Source: Harmonia axyridis | Taxonomy: Eukaryota; Arthropoda; Insecta; Coleoptera; Coccinellidae | DNA: 64,000 nucleotides | NCBI RefSeq assembly: GCF_914767665.1 | Contig: NC_059503.1 | Span: 20,522,001 to 20,586,000, forward strand | Direction: 5' to 3' | Part shown: positions 13,301 through 23,842 of the stretch, in pieces | Layout: each line of letters opens with the position of its first letter | Position numbering within the stretch: position 1 is the first letter of the stretch | Program-made: the position numbers and the translations under genes | The notes under the pieces: model-generated | Seen by the model: only the letters and a program-made list of their open reading frames with translations | What the model was told of the DNA's origin: nothing | Database searches by the model: none

Positions 13301-13980
13301 AAGAAATGCAGAAATTACGGCAGATACGGGAAAACTAGGATTTTCAAATACATAGACTGATACGCACCCAAACTGAATATTGAAGAAACACTCGTTTATT
13401 CATGCGCCAATTGCACCCTTGAAGGCAACGGAACCGCATATAGGGTATAATCAGATGTGCATTTGGCGAATAAATGACCTCTGTTCAAAGGCTTCATTCA
13501 TTTTTCATTTCATTTTTTTTTCATTGTGTTATCAAAAAAATATTAGGTATTTGATTTCAAAACCTAAATCTAAACTGCGGCAGTTTCGTGGTAACGGAAA
13601 TATTGGGAAATATTTTTTCGATATTCTTCACAGTCCTTAAATTAACGTAATAATAAAATGTCGCCTGGTCATATTGACGGAACCCCTAGTTTAAACTTAA
13701 TCGTTTGAGACCAAACTCGGCTCAAAATTAGAAGATTACAGACGTTGTGACAAAATGTTAGAGCTACCTGTTCGAAGCGCTCTAAAACTAAAACATCGAG
13801 TGAAACTAAAGAATAGCAAACATAGATAGAGTAAGTATACGCAATTTTCACATGTCTACAACATGGTTAGATTGCAATTTTACTATATCATTATGAATGT
13901 ATATTATATTGATTGAAATATATTTATTTGAGTGTTTCTCTATTATATATGCAAAGAATAGGTGAAGGTATCAGTCACAA
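10350..13980. other. Long AT-rich stretch without recognised gene
   Basis: No ORF with recognisable domains, no RNA gene and no clear repeat is seen. The C-run at 10381-10389 is the only low-complexity tract of note. An 86-codon ORF at 13380-13640 shows no motif and is probably incidental. Confidence 0.4.
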
Positions 13981-13985
13981 GGAAC

Positions 13986-14726
13986 TATTTATGTATAATT
14001 TATTCAGCAGCAACGTTTCGGGAAATTTATTCCCTTCCTCAGGCTAAAAACAATTTTACCTAAATTAGTAATGGGTAGCATGAGATCTTGAATATGAACT
14101 AACTAAAAATATACTCTCAGCAAAACAATATAGAACAAACACACAGGTTCACCGTGTATTACAATTGAAAAAACAAACAATCAACACTCGAAACTGGAAC
14201 ATAAAAAACGCAAATGAAAATTACACCAGCTCACCTTGTGAATAAGAAATTACGATGTGAATCATTTGAAGAAATTCAAATTCGTGGAGAAAATAAAAAT
14301 AACAATTTTCTTTCATCTCGGGGATCCAAACAAACTCTCTGACGTATCGGTCGCAGGTTCATCCATTCGAATGTAACACAGAACTGCACCAGATGGAAAG
14401 TGATATGTCATGAAGATTATAATTTTATTTCTTTAATCAGGTTCGAATATACGATGTTCAGTGAACCTATATCAGACCGCGCATTGATTGAATTCGGGTG
14501 TCTCTTGATGAAGAGCATCTCTTTGAAATTACGTTTGAACCAATTGTTCTCCCTGGTCAGAATTTTCGCGTCATCAAAATCAAACTGATGTCCCTCAGAC
14601 ATGGCATGCTGTGCAAGCGCAGTTGTGTTGGATTGTTTCATGCAATCTGATTGATGTTGTTTAATCCTGGTATATATATGCAAATTTGAATGTTTGGAAT
14701 CCGATATTTTTCCTAATTGTCGAATT
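13986..14726 (-). mobile_element. Penelope-like retroelement, 3' fragment with GIY-YIG endonuclease
   Basis: The minus-strand reading from about 14722 to 14417 gives the C-terminal part of a Penelope-type GIY-YIG endonuclease. It has a basic RIKQHQSD stretch, ALAQHAMSEGHQFDFDDAKIL, then ENNWFKRNFKEMLFIKRHPN and SINARSDIG. The family's conserved Glu (in KEMLFI) and Asn (in PNSIN) are present. The GIY and YIG strands and the whole reverse transcriptase are missing, so this is a 5'-truncated copy, as most Penelope insertions are; an in-frame stop lies at about 14728. Downstream on the minus strand the 3' region runs to about 13986 and ends with the hammerhead-like motif described separately. The endonuclease would nick target DNA in an intact element. 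Confidence 0.8.
14004..14043 (-). other. Hammerhead-ribozyme-like motif at Penelope 3' end
   Basis: On the minus strand, CTGAGGA (14036-14042, matching the hammerhead core CUGANGA) is followed by a hairpin (GGGAA at 14030-14034 pairing with TTCCC at 14020-14024) and then GAAAC (14015-14019). This is the core order of a hammerhead ribozyme, and Penelope-like elements are known to carry such motifs. One unpaired base sits between CUGAGGA and stem II, and a clear stem III with its cleavage site is not obvious, so activity is doubtful. Confidence 0.45.
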
Positions 14727-14989
14727 TATAATAAACAGAATATTTATTATTTTCTGTATCTACCTGCCGAAATCAAGGGTTTGGCAACTTTTGCTCTCTT
14801 AGTGTCATCGGTTGTTTCACGTCGCATCGCTTGAAGTTTGTTTTCTGAATTTCTGATATATTTAGGTATTTATTTCAATATTTTTTGAGTTAATATGAAT
14901 CTTTGATTGACTATGGGACATAAGAAGTGTGTTCTTTGTGGAGAAACTCACTAATTGAGTGAAATATCGTATAACTGATATATTTTCAT

Positions 14990-17888
14990 TTCCGCGCGCT
15001 CCATGTCAAATTTGATAGTTCATGTTGGGGACAAAATTTGCTTACTGAAAATGACATATGCTCTCTCAATGAAAGTGAAACAATACATAAATTGAGCGAA
15101 TCCATAGCTTTTCGTTTGACAACCGATAGAAATTTCATTCAACACTTGTACCCAAGTGGTAATATTTCGACCTTCCTGCTAGTAGTTCAGAGGGCACTTG
15201 ATCTTTGCCTTGAAGACCACGATACCGATCGAATAATATTTGCTGGTGACTACAATATTGACTTTTCCAAACAGTCTAAAGAAAGAACTGAGACAATAGA
15301 AGTTTTTGCTTCCTACAACATGAGCTATCTTTTCCATGAATCATCAAGAGTAGGCCAGGGGTCCTCAACCTGTATTGACAACATATTCGTAAATTTTCCC
15401 CCTGGAAGTGACGAGCTGAAGACAGTTGAACCCCACCTCTCCGATCATCGTGCGCAGATTTTCAGAGTCTCGTATGCGCGCAGTCAGCCAAAGAAAAAAC
15501 AATCGAGAAGGGTTAGACCTGTCAATGATGTCAACACTTTCAACTTTGTAGAGATAATAAAATCCGAAGATTGGTCCCTTCTATACAAGAATGACGCAGG
15601 AGAACAGTATGATAATTTCCATAACAGATTTCTAGAGATATTCAATGAATCCTTTCCTGAAAAAGAAATAAAAATCATGGAACGCAAAAGGTATAAACCA
15701 ACAAAAATAATAAAGGACCTCAAAAACCAACTGGAAGCAGCTAAAACTATTGCGGAGGTAAGAAAAGATCAAGAAAGCAACGAAATATACAAGATTCTGA
15801 AGGAGAGATTGAAGATAGCAATTACAAACTCGCTAAAAACAAAAAATGCAAAACGACTCAACAATGCAGAAAACAAAGTACAGGAAATTTGGAAGCTGAT
15901 CAACAGAGAAACACAAAATAAAAGGACAGTGAACCGTGTGGGCGAGAGTATAGGACCAAACAACTTGAATGAATTCTTTACGATGGCTGGCAGGAATGTA
16001 GCAGATAAGGTGAACACAAATATTGCGGCCTCGAACGCTCTTTTAAAAAACAGCAATTTAAATAATTCGGACACGTTGTTTTTATTTCCAGTGACCGAGA
16101 CAAATATTGAAAGTGCAATCAAAGCTCTCAAAAACAAGAATTCTAAGGACATCTATGGAATATCAGTGTCTCTGATGAAGCGATCTTTACCATTCATAAA
16201 AACAGTATTGTGTAAAATCTTGAATGATTGTATTGAGCAGGGAATATTTCCTGAAAAACTGAAAAGGGCAATAGTTACACCGATTGCAAAAAAAGGAGAC
16301 CTTGAGCAGTGTTCTAATTATAGACCAATTTCTGTCCTTCCGGCATTTTCAAAAGTATTTGAGCTTGTCCTAAAAAATAGTCTAGTTGATTTCTTGGAGA
16401 AAAGGTCACTGCTTCATGCGAGTCAACATGGTTTCAGAAAGTCAAAATCAACAATAACAGCGATGATTGATGTACTCGAGACTGTTCTGGAGGCTTATGA
16501 GAACCGTGAAGAGGTGGAGATGACGTGTACCGATCTTAGCAAAGCTTTCGATAGTGTGAACCATGGTGTTCTTTTGCAAAAGCTGGAGTATTATGGTGTT
16601 CGAGGTAAAGCATTGGAGATTTTCAGCTCATATCTGGCCAATAGATCACAGGTAGTGAAATGGAATGGAGAGATGTCGGATTTACGATCGATAGAGGTTG
16701 GAGTACCTCAGGGATCCATTCTTGGTCCAGTACTGTTCGTTGTTTTCACAAATGATCTTTTCAGTAACATACCATCCAACAAAACTTGCAGCTATGCAGA
16801 TGATACTTCTTTCCTGAATAGATCAATAAAGAGGGAAAATTTGATCAAAAAGTCGGAAGATTGTGAAGTGAAGGCGCGGGAGTGGTTCTCAGCAAATGGA
16901 CTATTAATGAATGATTCCAAAACACAAAAAATCATTTTTACGAACAAAGCTGATATTAACACATCTCTATCCTATCTGGGGTTGGAATTCCAGTCCAGTC
17001 TGAGTTGGAAGAACCATATTTCTAACCTTTGTCAGAAACTGTCAACTTCCATTTTCATGATCAGGAGAATGAGAAAAATTGCTGGTCCTGATATTGCGAA
17101 GCTAACGTACTATTCATCCTTCCACGGTGTGGCCCTGTATGGTGTCTTGCTGTGGGGTCTGAGTACGGATGCTGAGCGAGTTTTAATCCAACAGAAGAAA
17201 GCAATACGCGCCATCTTCCACATGAAAAATACAGACAGTTGTAGAGAGGTATTCAAGAGAGAGAGAATTTTGACTATAACGGCAGCCTTTATACTTACTT
17301 GCGCCAATTACGTCCACCAAAACCATGATAGGTTTCCGAAAAATTCAAATTTTCACGAATATAACACACGCGAGAAAAATAAATTTGCTATCCCTCCTGC
17401 AAGACTAAAGAAGACCCAACAAGGTCCGAATCATACATGCTTGAAAATTTATAATAAACTTCCAGATCACATCAAGGAATTGAGTCCAGCTGTTTTCAGT
17501 AAAAAAGTAAAGGAAATACTATTGGATCATACAGTATACAAGTTGAGCGATTTCTTGAATGAGTGAATTTATTTTGTCATTTTTGTGCATATGTGTATTC
17601 TTGATATTGTGCGATGATTTGTACTTACATGTTATGATGTTTTTTATTTATATATTGACTTTCAATGCTTTTTACCTGATATGATGTTTTAATTTATATA
17701 ATGACTGTCAATGCTATCTATATATTATAATGCTTTTATTTATATTATTGGCTATCAATTACTATTTGTTAATATTGTTGATAATTCAAGATTTTGTTTT
17801 GACAAGCCATGTAAATTTTTGATGGCAAATATTTGTACATGTTAGGATTTTCTTGTGTGCAAATAAATATTATTATTATTATTATTAT
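14990..17888 (+). mobile_element. 5'-truncated non-LTR retrotransposon (CR1/Jockey-type LINE)
   Basis: The element holds one long uninterrupted ORF (15038-17566), an AT-rich 3' UTR of about 300 bp, an AATAAA signal at about 17861 and a terminal ATT/TTA trinucleotide array (17866-17888). Short 3' arrays in place of a plain poly(A) are usual for CR1-like LINEs. The 5' limit is not visible; the reading frame closes upstream at about 14972. Absence of the endonuclease N-terminus shows that the 5' part is missing. The lack of stops over 2.5 kb means insertion was recent compared with every other element in this window. No target duplication could be assigned. Confidence 0.85.
15038..17566 (+). CDS. 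LINE ORF2: partial APE endonuclease and reverse transcriptase
   Basis: The 842-codon ORF begins inside the apurinic endonuclease-like domain. GDYNID (residues 70-75) carries a catalytic Asp and SDH (135-137) is the domain's closing motif; the N-terminal Asn and Glu motifs are absent. A linker rich in K/E/N follows (about 180-330). The reverse transcriptase runs from about residue 345 to 640, with AIVTPIAKKGD near 410, SNYRPISVLP, HGFRKSKST, TDLSKAFDSVNH, GVPQGSILGPVLF near 554 and the catalytic YADDTS near 586. The C-terminal part (about 690-842) holds the conserved LINE tail domain with YNTREKNKF and KIYNKLPDHIK. In an intact element it would nick the target and prime cDNA synthesis there. 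The listed start is a TTG after truncation and is not a natural initiation site. Confidence 0.9.
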   Translation: MLTENDICSLNESETIHKLSESIAFRLTTDRNFIQHLYPSGNISTFLLVVQRALDLCLEDHDTDRIIFAGDYNIDFSKQSKERTETIEVFASYNMSYLFHESSRVGQGSSTCIDNIFVNFPPGSDELKTVEPHLSDHRAQIFRVSYARSQPKKKQSRRVRPVNDVNTFNFVEIIKSEDWSLLYKNDAGEQYDNFHNRFLEIFNESFPEKEIKIMERKRYKPTKIIKDLKNQLEAAKTIAEVRKDQESNEIYKILKERLKIAITNSLKTKNAKRLNNAENKVQEIWKLINRETQNKRTVNRVGESIGPNNLNEFFTMAGRNVADKVNTNIAASNALLKNSNLNNSDTLFLFPVTETNIESAIKALKNKNSKDIYGISVSLMKRSLPFIKTVLCKILNDCIEQGIFPEKLKRAIVTPIAKKGDLEQCSNYRPISVLPAFSKVFELVLKNSLVDFLEKRSLLHASQHGFRKSKSTITAMIDVLETVLEAYENREEVEMTCTDLSKAFDSVNHGVLLQKLEYYGVRGKALEIFSSYLANRSQVVKWNGEMSDLRSIEVGVPQGSILGPVLFVVFTNDLFSNIPSNKTCSYADDTSFLNRSIKRENLIKKSEDCEVKAREWFSANGLLMNDSKTQKIIFTNKADINTSLSYLGLEFQSSLSWKNHISNLCQKLSTSIFMIRRMRKIAGPDIAKLTYYSSFHGVALYGVLLWGLSTDAERVLIQQKKAIRAIFHMKNTDSCREVFKRERILTITAAFILTCANYVHQNHDRFPKNSNFHEYNTREKNKFAIPPARLKKTQQGPNHTCLKIYNKLPDHIKELSPAVFSKKVKEILLDHTVYKLSDFLNE

Positions 17889-17931
17889 ATTTGATTGATT
17901 CGGTCTTCACTTGATGGAAATTCATTTTAAA

Positions 17932-17995
17932 TAAATAATAATACACTGCTGATTTCCACAAAATTTTGTGGAAATCAGCAGTGTATTATTATTTA
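17932..17995. repeat. Perfect 64-bp palindrome with no spacer
   Basis: Each base from 17932 to 17963 pairs with its mirror from 17995 back to 17964, with the centre at AAAA|TTTT. There is no mismatch and no loop. It lies 44 bp beyond the LINE tail and is not part of the LINE. Nothing marks it as a transposon end. Confidence 0.95.
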
Positions 17996-20900
17996 CTTGT
18001 ACATAGGTTCACTTGAGGTAGGTCATTGAGGTGGTAAATTATTAAACCTCGATATACGCCACCCATTGGGTATAATGGATTCAACAGGTGCTCCAGCAAC
18101 CGTGTTAAATGAGCATATGTACTATACATTCCAACGTTCTTGTTAATTGAAACGGTGTAGACTACTTTCGAACAGTAATAATTAATCCAAACATGCAAGA
18201 ACGCGACCTCGTCATTCGGAGAAACGACGAAATGCAGAATTATTAGTCCACAAATTTTTAAGGTACGAATTTGGGTTTACATATTCCATTCATGCGTTTC
18301 ATTTCCTGCCATTAAAATCATTGCGATACTGGAAACAGCAGATTAAGGTGGAGTGGATTTCACGGGCCCTTGAGCCTTTTTGGGAATTAGGGAAAGTATT
18401 GAATTCAATGATATAACCTGTTTTTAACCAAATTTTGTATCATAAAAATTTAACTCGTCCACCAGCACATTTATATCTGACTTCAGCGTAAAAAAGAAAC
18501 TCGCAGTCGGCTTTATCATTTAGGGCTCATGTTTTTTATTGATATAAAGCATTAAAACATACTCCTCAAGACTCTTCGTTTGCAAAATCTGGATATCGTC
18601 AAAGAATCTGCTTCATTTTAATATTAGGTATTCGTGATAGAGTCCTTAATTCAGAAGTTGGTTTGTTTCTGAGAGGTCCAATTCATATTTCTTCTGTTTT
18701 GTGATTTGCGACTTATTTTAACCACTAAATTGTGACGTGATATATTTAGAAATGAACTAGGAAATTATTATCTTTGTCGCTATAGATAATAATATTGTGT
18801 TGTTTGAGGTCAAAAACAAACGAAATAAATAAACAAAGAGCTAAGAACTGAATCCTAGCCTAGGATGCTCCGCTAAGTACTTGGATTGAAGTTCAACGAG
18901 GAGCAATTCTAGTTTCCCTAGGATAAAGCTATACCTGACACGAAGTATAAAAAGTGCATGTTTTTAATGTACCGAAAAACATAAAGCTTGAATCCTGAGA
19001 AGAAGAACAGGATAAATTTCTTATGAAGAAGATAAGGAGATATTGATTAATTTTGTATGGTTTCCTAATTAAAAGCAATTTTTCATCCCAATGGCAATAT
19101 TAGGCTACATTTGTTTTAGAGATATCGAATATCTAAAACAAATGTAGCTCAATATTGCCATTGGGATGAAACCTTGCTTTTAATTAGAAAACCTTAGGTT
19201 TACCTTTAGGTATAGGAACATGCTATATCTTCTGAAAGGAAATTTTATTTTCTTTCAATACATTTATGATATGCAGGTCATTCCATTTGAAAAGACTCAC
19301 TTTTCATTATTTCACTATGTGTCGTTGAATTCTGCGATTTTGAACAACCCTGTATCTTTAGGGGCGTATTTTATCACACGTAAATGATACACGGGATCTT
19401 GATAACCAATACCCGAAATTTCAACTTTCTAGGAACCAAATTTTCAATAAAATCGTAACTTCCTTTCTACCTAAAAGTATAGGGTATCATCGACTGTGGC
19501 CCACCCTGTATGCTCTAATTCTGAATGGAAGTGATTAATGAAAATTCATTGTGACATCAATGAAGCATGCACTAATCAGTTTATCTAGATGATTCCAATA
19601 CTACATTCATTCATAGAAAAAAATCGCCATATTTCTTCCATTTCAAAACCCTAAAAAATCGTGTTCGAAGAATAATTAACATAAATTACTAAAATAAATT
19701 AATTCCTACAATTCAACTACATCCTTGAATCTCTTATTGAATTGTGTCCATGAGCTATATTTTCAGCCCTTGAGACACAATTTAGATACTACTCGAGATG
19801 AACTTAACACATAACACAAGTTGAAGAAATTACACTTAGATTTATATCGCAAAACGCTCATATATGTTCCTAGAAAAATTTAAAAATTTTTTTCATAAAA
19901 AATGATGAATCAATATTGAATCTTAAATGATGAATAATTAAAAATGAAGAGTTTTTAGAAACTCTCTCTAGAATTTTCATACATACATTGCTGACCACAA
20001 AATGCTAAAACTACACTTCCATTTTCTATTTTCAAAAATTTTTTTCATAAAAAAAAATAAATCAATATTGAATCTTAAATCATGAATAATATGAAATATA
20101 AAAAGGAAATGAAGAGTTCTTACAAAAACCAACACTCTCAAGTGTTTTCATCCATCAAAAATAAGCAAAAACGCAGATATATCTGAATTTCAATCCAGAA
20201 CCAAGGGCAGCGACAAAATGATTTGTTGTTGGATACTTATTTCGAGGCATGAAAATTCCGAGCATGTCCGGAACACTAGTGAACGGTCGATGTTGAATAC
20301 CCCGCAGTATGGAATACTAAAATGTTTATCTGCAGGATTCTAATAGAATCTCTGTACTTCTTCTTTGCCACCGAATTGATTCAGTTTCATAGAGCCACAA
20401 TTCTGATGACCCAGTTTTCATAAGAGGAAAAGTATGAAATGAATTTTTATAATACTGAAATTCTCGTTGTTTGCTTCTAAGTAATGAAGAGTCTGGGAAA
20501 GCTTTCGGTCATCCATCTTTCAGTACTTTTTTATTATACGTAGTAAAAATTTTTCCATTTGAATTGAACATCAATTTCAAAAAATCAAATAATATTTATC
20601 AAAATATCGAACAAAATTTCTAAGAGTCATTTTTAAGGAACCCCTGAACCCTGAAAATTTCATCATGACAGAAATGTCATCTAGACGAAATGATAGAGCA
20701 CACAGAAAAACACTGCCAATGGGGTGGCGATCCTATAAAGTTACCACTCCAAAGTAGGTACTTTATTTTCGGCGTTGTAGGCATGTGCAAGACACACCGC
20801 ATATTCAAAAAGGCTGGAATTCGTATGGTATCTTAATGTTTCAACTCTTTCGCGCATGATCAAAGCGAAAATATCCGAATGAACTGAAGCCACTGATTAC

Positions 20901-22013
20901 TCGATCGTATCAAGTTTCATCTATATCTAGTAGAACGCGTGATATGACAATGTAGGAATTTTCATACTGACGAATGTTAAACGCCCACTCTTCATCTAGA
21001 ATTTCTGTATTTATCGGGTGAGAGTTATAGAAGTTAATGGCAGGACTCGAAACCTAACTCTTTCAGAGTGGCCATAAATTGGCAATATTGAAGGAAAGCT
21101 TCAAGGAGTTCCATCAGTGATACTAGAGAAGGCTGAACTCTTTCAAACATATTTAAAATAAAAAGGGGAAAAATACAATATCACACCCTGAAACCACAAC
21201 TAAAACAACAAACACAAAATTCTAGAGCCAAATTTAAAATCATGGAAAAAAATTGTCAGTGGCACCTTACTACATCAGAAGATCTAAACAGCTGGAAAAC
21301 AACCAGTCAAACTAGCTTGTTATAAATATTTGAGAATTTTGATAAAATATAGGTTAACGTTTTGGTTTGAAGAAGATTTTTATAAAACAAAAAAATTCCA
21401 TTCGTATATTGTGTGGACTAGTAAGTGCTAAAAGCTGTGTAGCTTTCAAGAGGAGAAAGGACACTCACCTGCTCTTAAACATATTCCTACCTGTATTCTA
21501 AAAATCCATGGTAACATGGATGAACTACATCGAAATGAAAGATACTACAATTTCATTACAATAAATGCAGGAAACCCTTCAACATCATACCACAGAGTAT
21601 CAAGCTATTTGTATTTGAATTAGGATTCCTGAAGCTTATAAACAGGTATAAATTGAAACATGAAAGAAAAATGTTGATCAAAAAAGCCAATTTTGGGTTG
21701 GCCATGTTGGATAGTTTGTCATCGGTTTAATGTTTTTCCATCACTTAATAAGTGAATTTCAACCTCTTTTAAAATTAAATTTTCGATATGTTCACCAGTT
21801 GAATTAACGCTATTTTTGATATTACAAATTTTTATGATTATTTATTAATTTACGTTTTCAACCTGAATTATTTGAAATTTTAAACAGTTATTATGATACT
21901 CAATTGAATTCACTGATGTATTGACTTCGCATGGGAAATGTTGTTGATTTAAAATTATTTAGTAATATATTTTGTGAATAAATAAATTAAAAGATTAAAA
22001 AAATTTAAATTCA
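17996..22013. other. Mostly unassigned AT-rich stretch
   Basis: Apart from the long hairpin at 19059-19193, no gene is recognised. Two CCCTGTA sequences on the same strand (19350 and 19503) resemble ends of Tc1/mariner-type MITEs, but no inverted partner was found. Two AT-rich blocks around 19880-20100 share AAAAATTTTTTTCATAAAAAA and AATCAATATTGAATCTTAAAT-like runs and look like a short decayed duplication. Confidence 0.4.
19059..19193. repeat. Long near-perfect hairpin (~65-bp arms, 3-nt loop)
   Basis: The left arm (19059-19125) and right arm (19129-19193) are inverted copies with only a few mismatches or single-base gaps, joined by CGA. The arm contains CATCCCAATGGCAATATT and ACATTTGTTTTAGA. 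The loop is too short for a normal MITE with internal sequence. If transcribed it would give a long double-stranded RNA hairpin. Confidence 0.9.
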
Positions 22014-22745
22014 TTATGTGAGAGGAAACTCTGAAATCGTCAACCAAAAACTGTTTTCATCCTGAAAGTTGTCACAATACTTCATGGTGAAGTCTAAAGG
22101 AGTATAAATAACTTTATACATGATGATGGGAGAAGTTACTTTTAGATTCGGAAAGTGATGAGACTCCAGAGCCAATACGTCCTCAGACCAAAATTTATTG
22201 AACCGGTGAACTTCAATCCACCTCCATATATTTTTTCTCATTCACGTCACCGGCTCTTGTAACAAATAATTCTCGAAATGGTCCATTTCATCTAGATTCA
22301 TCTTGGGTAATTCTTTCTTCTTCTATATTCGCGAAACTGAGCATTCACATAAACAAAATTTGTTCAGAATGGTTTAAAATTCATTCTCTGAATGGAAATT
22401 TTCAGACCGTCGCGTCGACCAAAAAGTTTTTTCATCCTGAAAGTGGCCACAATGCTCCCTGTACCTTAAGTAGAGTCGAAATCGCAATAAATTTCATACA
22501 AAATGATGGAAGAAGTTACTTTGACATCTGTTTCATTCGGAAAGTGATGAGACAGCTGAGCCAACACGTCCTGAGACCCAAATTCAGTGAACCGGTGAAC
22601 TTCAAGCCACCTCTATTATTTTCCCTCTTCCACGTCACCGACACGTGAATCAATTCATTTCCGAAATGGCCCACTTAATAATTTCATCCTAGGTCATTCT
22701 TCCTTTCTCTATATATGCGAAACTGAGCCATCACACAAATCCCGC
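22014..22745. repeat. Tandem duplication of a 375-bp unit, possibly ex-coding
   Basis: Two direct copies lie 375 bp apart (CCTGAAAGT at 22061 and 22436). They share CATCCTGAAAGT, GATGGGAGAAGTTACT-like, TTCGGAAAGTGATGAGAC, GAACCGGTGAACTTCAA and GCGAAACTGAGC. Minus-strand translations of both give a common stretch (RWIEVHRF in one, RWLEVHRF in the other, then SHHFPN and an HFQDE or NFQDE motif). Copy B has frameshifts and a stop. This suggests a duplicated decayed exon or transposon piece. I do not recognise the family. Confidence 0.65.
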
Positions 22746-23675
22746 AATGTCAAGTCGCCATCCCATGCAGGGTCCTCAGGGCCTAGGATCAAAGTCGTCG
22801 ACCCCCTCGAATCTAGCAGTGGTGTAGTCTGGAGCCCCATTGTCGAGAATTCCCAATTTGCTCGTTATCTCATAGAAAAATTCTCTTTGGACCAAGTTGC
22901 TCAGAAGGGTTCTGATATTTATGACTCAATATTGCAACTTATGTCGTTATAAATCTGATCGTAATAGCTCATAACAGATTATAAAGAAGGTGTATATTAC
23001 GGAAACAAGATGTGAACACCATAACGGGTCATTTAGAATTTTTTATTTTGTGACGACTGGAATATATTTCGAATTTTGTTATGATTTATTGCCTCGATAA
23101 TGGAAATGAACAACAATGACTTAGCGGAGTTACTAGGGATTGAAATGTATGTTTGTTGTAATCATAGAGTACTCTAATGTATTTCTTGCTGAAATGCCAT
23201 CGATCATTTGTATTGGAATATGTCAAATAGAATATGAACTATATATTCTTAGAAATGCAGTGAAGGATCGTTTGCAACTTTTCTTATATCACATTATATT
23301 ATACCAATGTTATGCCCTTCAGATATTGATTCCTTATTTTGATACGCTGCGAAAACTTGAACTTTCATCACCTTCACCATTAATTTTTTTTATGAAAAAC
23401 CTAAAATTGTCATAATAAATGGTCTGGCAGATTTCTATTAAAATCAACAGAAATGTGCATTCAAAAATCCAACGCAGATAGAGCAAATTCCAAAAAACAA
23501 GCAAAAATTCCTGGACGCTTTTTCTTTGAGAAAGTAGCATTTTTTTTTAATAAATGCAGTTGATCATTACCACACCAACCCAGAAAACGGGTGAAAGTTC
23601 ATATGTGGTATTTTCTGTTCTGTTTAATTTAAATAAGAATTAAAATGGATATAAAAGAAATGTGTCATCTCATTG
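22746..23675. other. Stretch without recognised gene
   Basis: A GC-richer piece (about 22750-22850) directly abuts the 375-bp duplication and may belong to the same decayed element. A minus-strand reading there is briefly open, but no domain is recognised. The ORFs at 23140-23540 are AT-rich and unremarkable. Confidence 0.35.
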
Positions 23676-23842
23676 ATTTGTTATTTTACACGATTGCTGA
23701 AAAAATATTGTACGCAACCGCAATTGGTTTTTTTGGACTCATAGACTTCCAGGACTCGCTTACGCTCGTTCTGGAATTTTGTCTATTCGTCCAAAAAAAA
23801 CCCTATTTTCCAGACTTGTTACGTAAATTAGTATTTAATCCA
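23676..23842 (+). repeat. Foldback repeat family FB1, copy 1
   Basis: The segment folds on itself: GGTTTTTTTGGAC pairs with GTCCAAAAAAAACC, ATAGAC with GTCTAT, and CCAGGAC with the GTTCTGG side. The weaker outer parts TTGTACGCAAC and GTTACGTAAAT also pair. A second copy lies on the opposite strand at 59341-59500. The small ORF it happens to encode (23645-23845) is conserved between copies only because the DNA is. Confidence 0.75.

Noticed and set aside
14400..14588. Plus-strand ORF over the Penelope fragment
   Set aside because: It is the opposite strand of the GIY-YIG reading and shows no domain.
15484..16152. Minus-strand ORFs inside the LINE
   Set aside because: They are antisense shadows of the reverse transcriptase frame.
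19348..19510. CCCTGTA words as ends of a MITE
   Set aside because: Both are in the same orientation and no inverted TACAGGG partner lies nearby.
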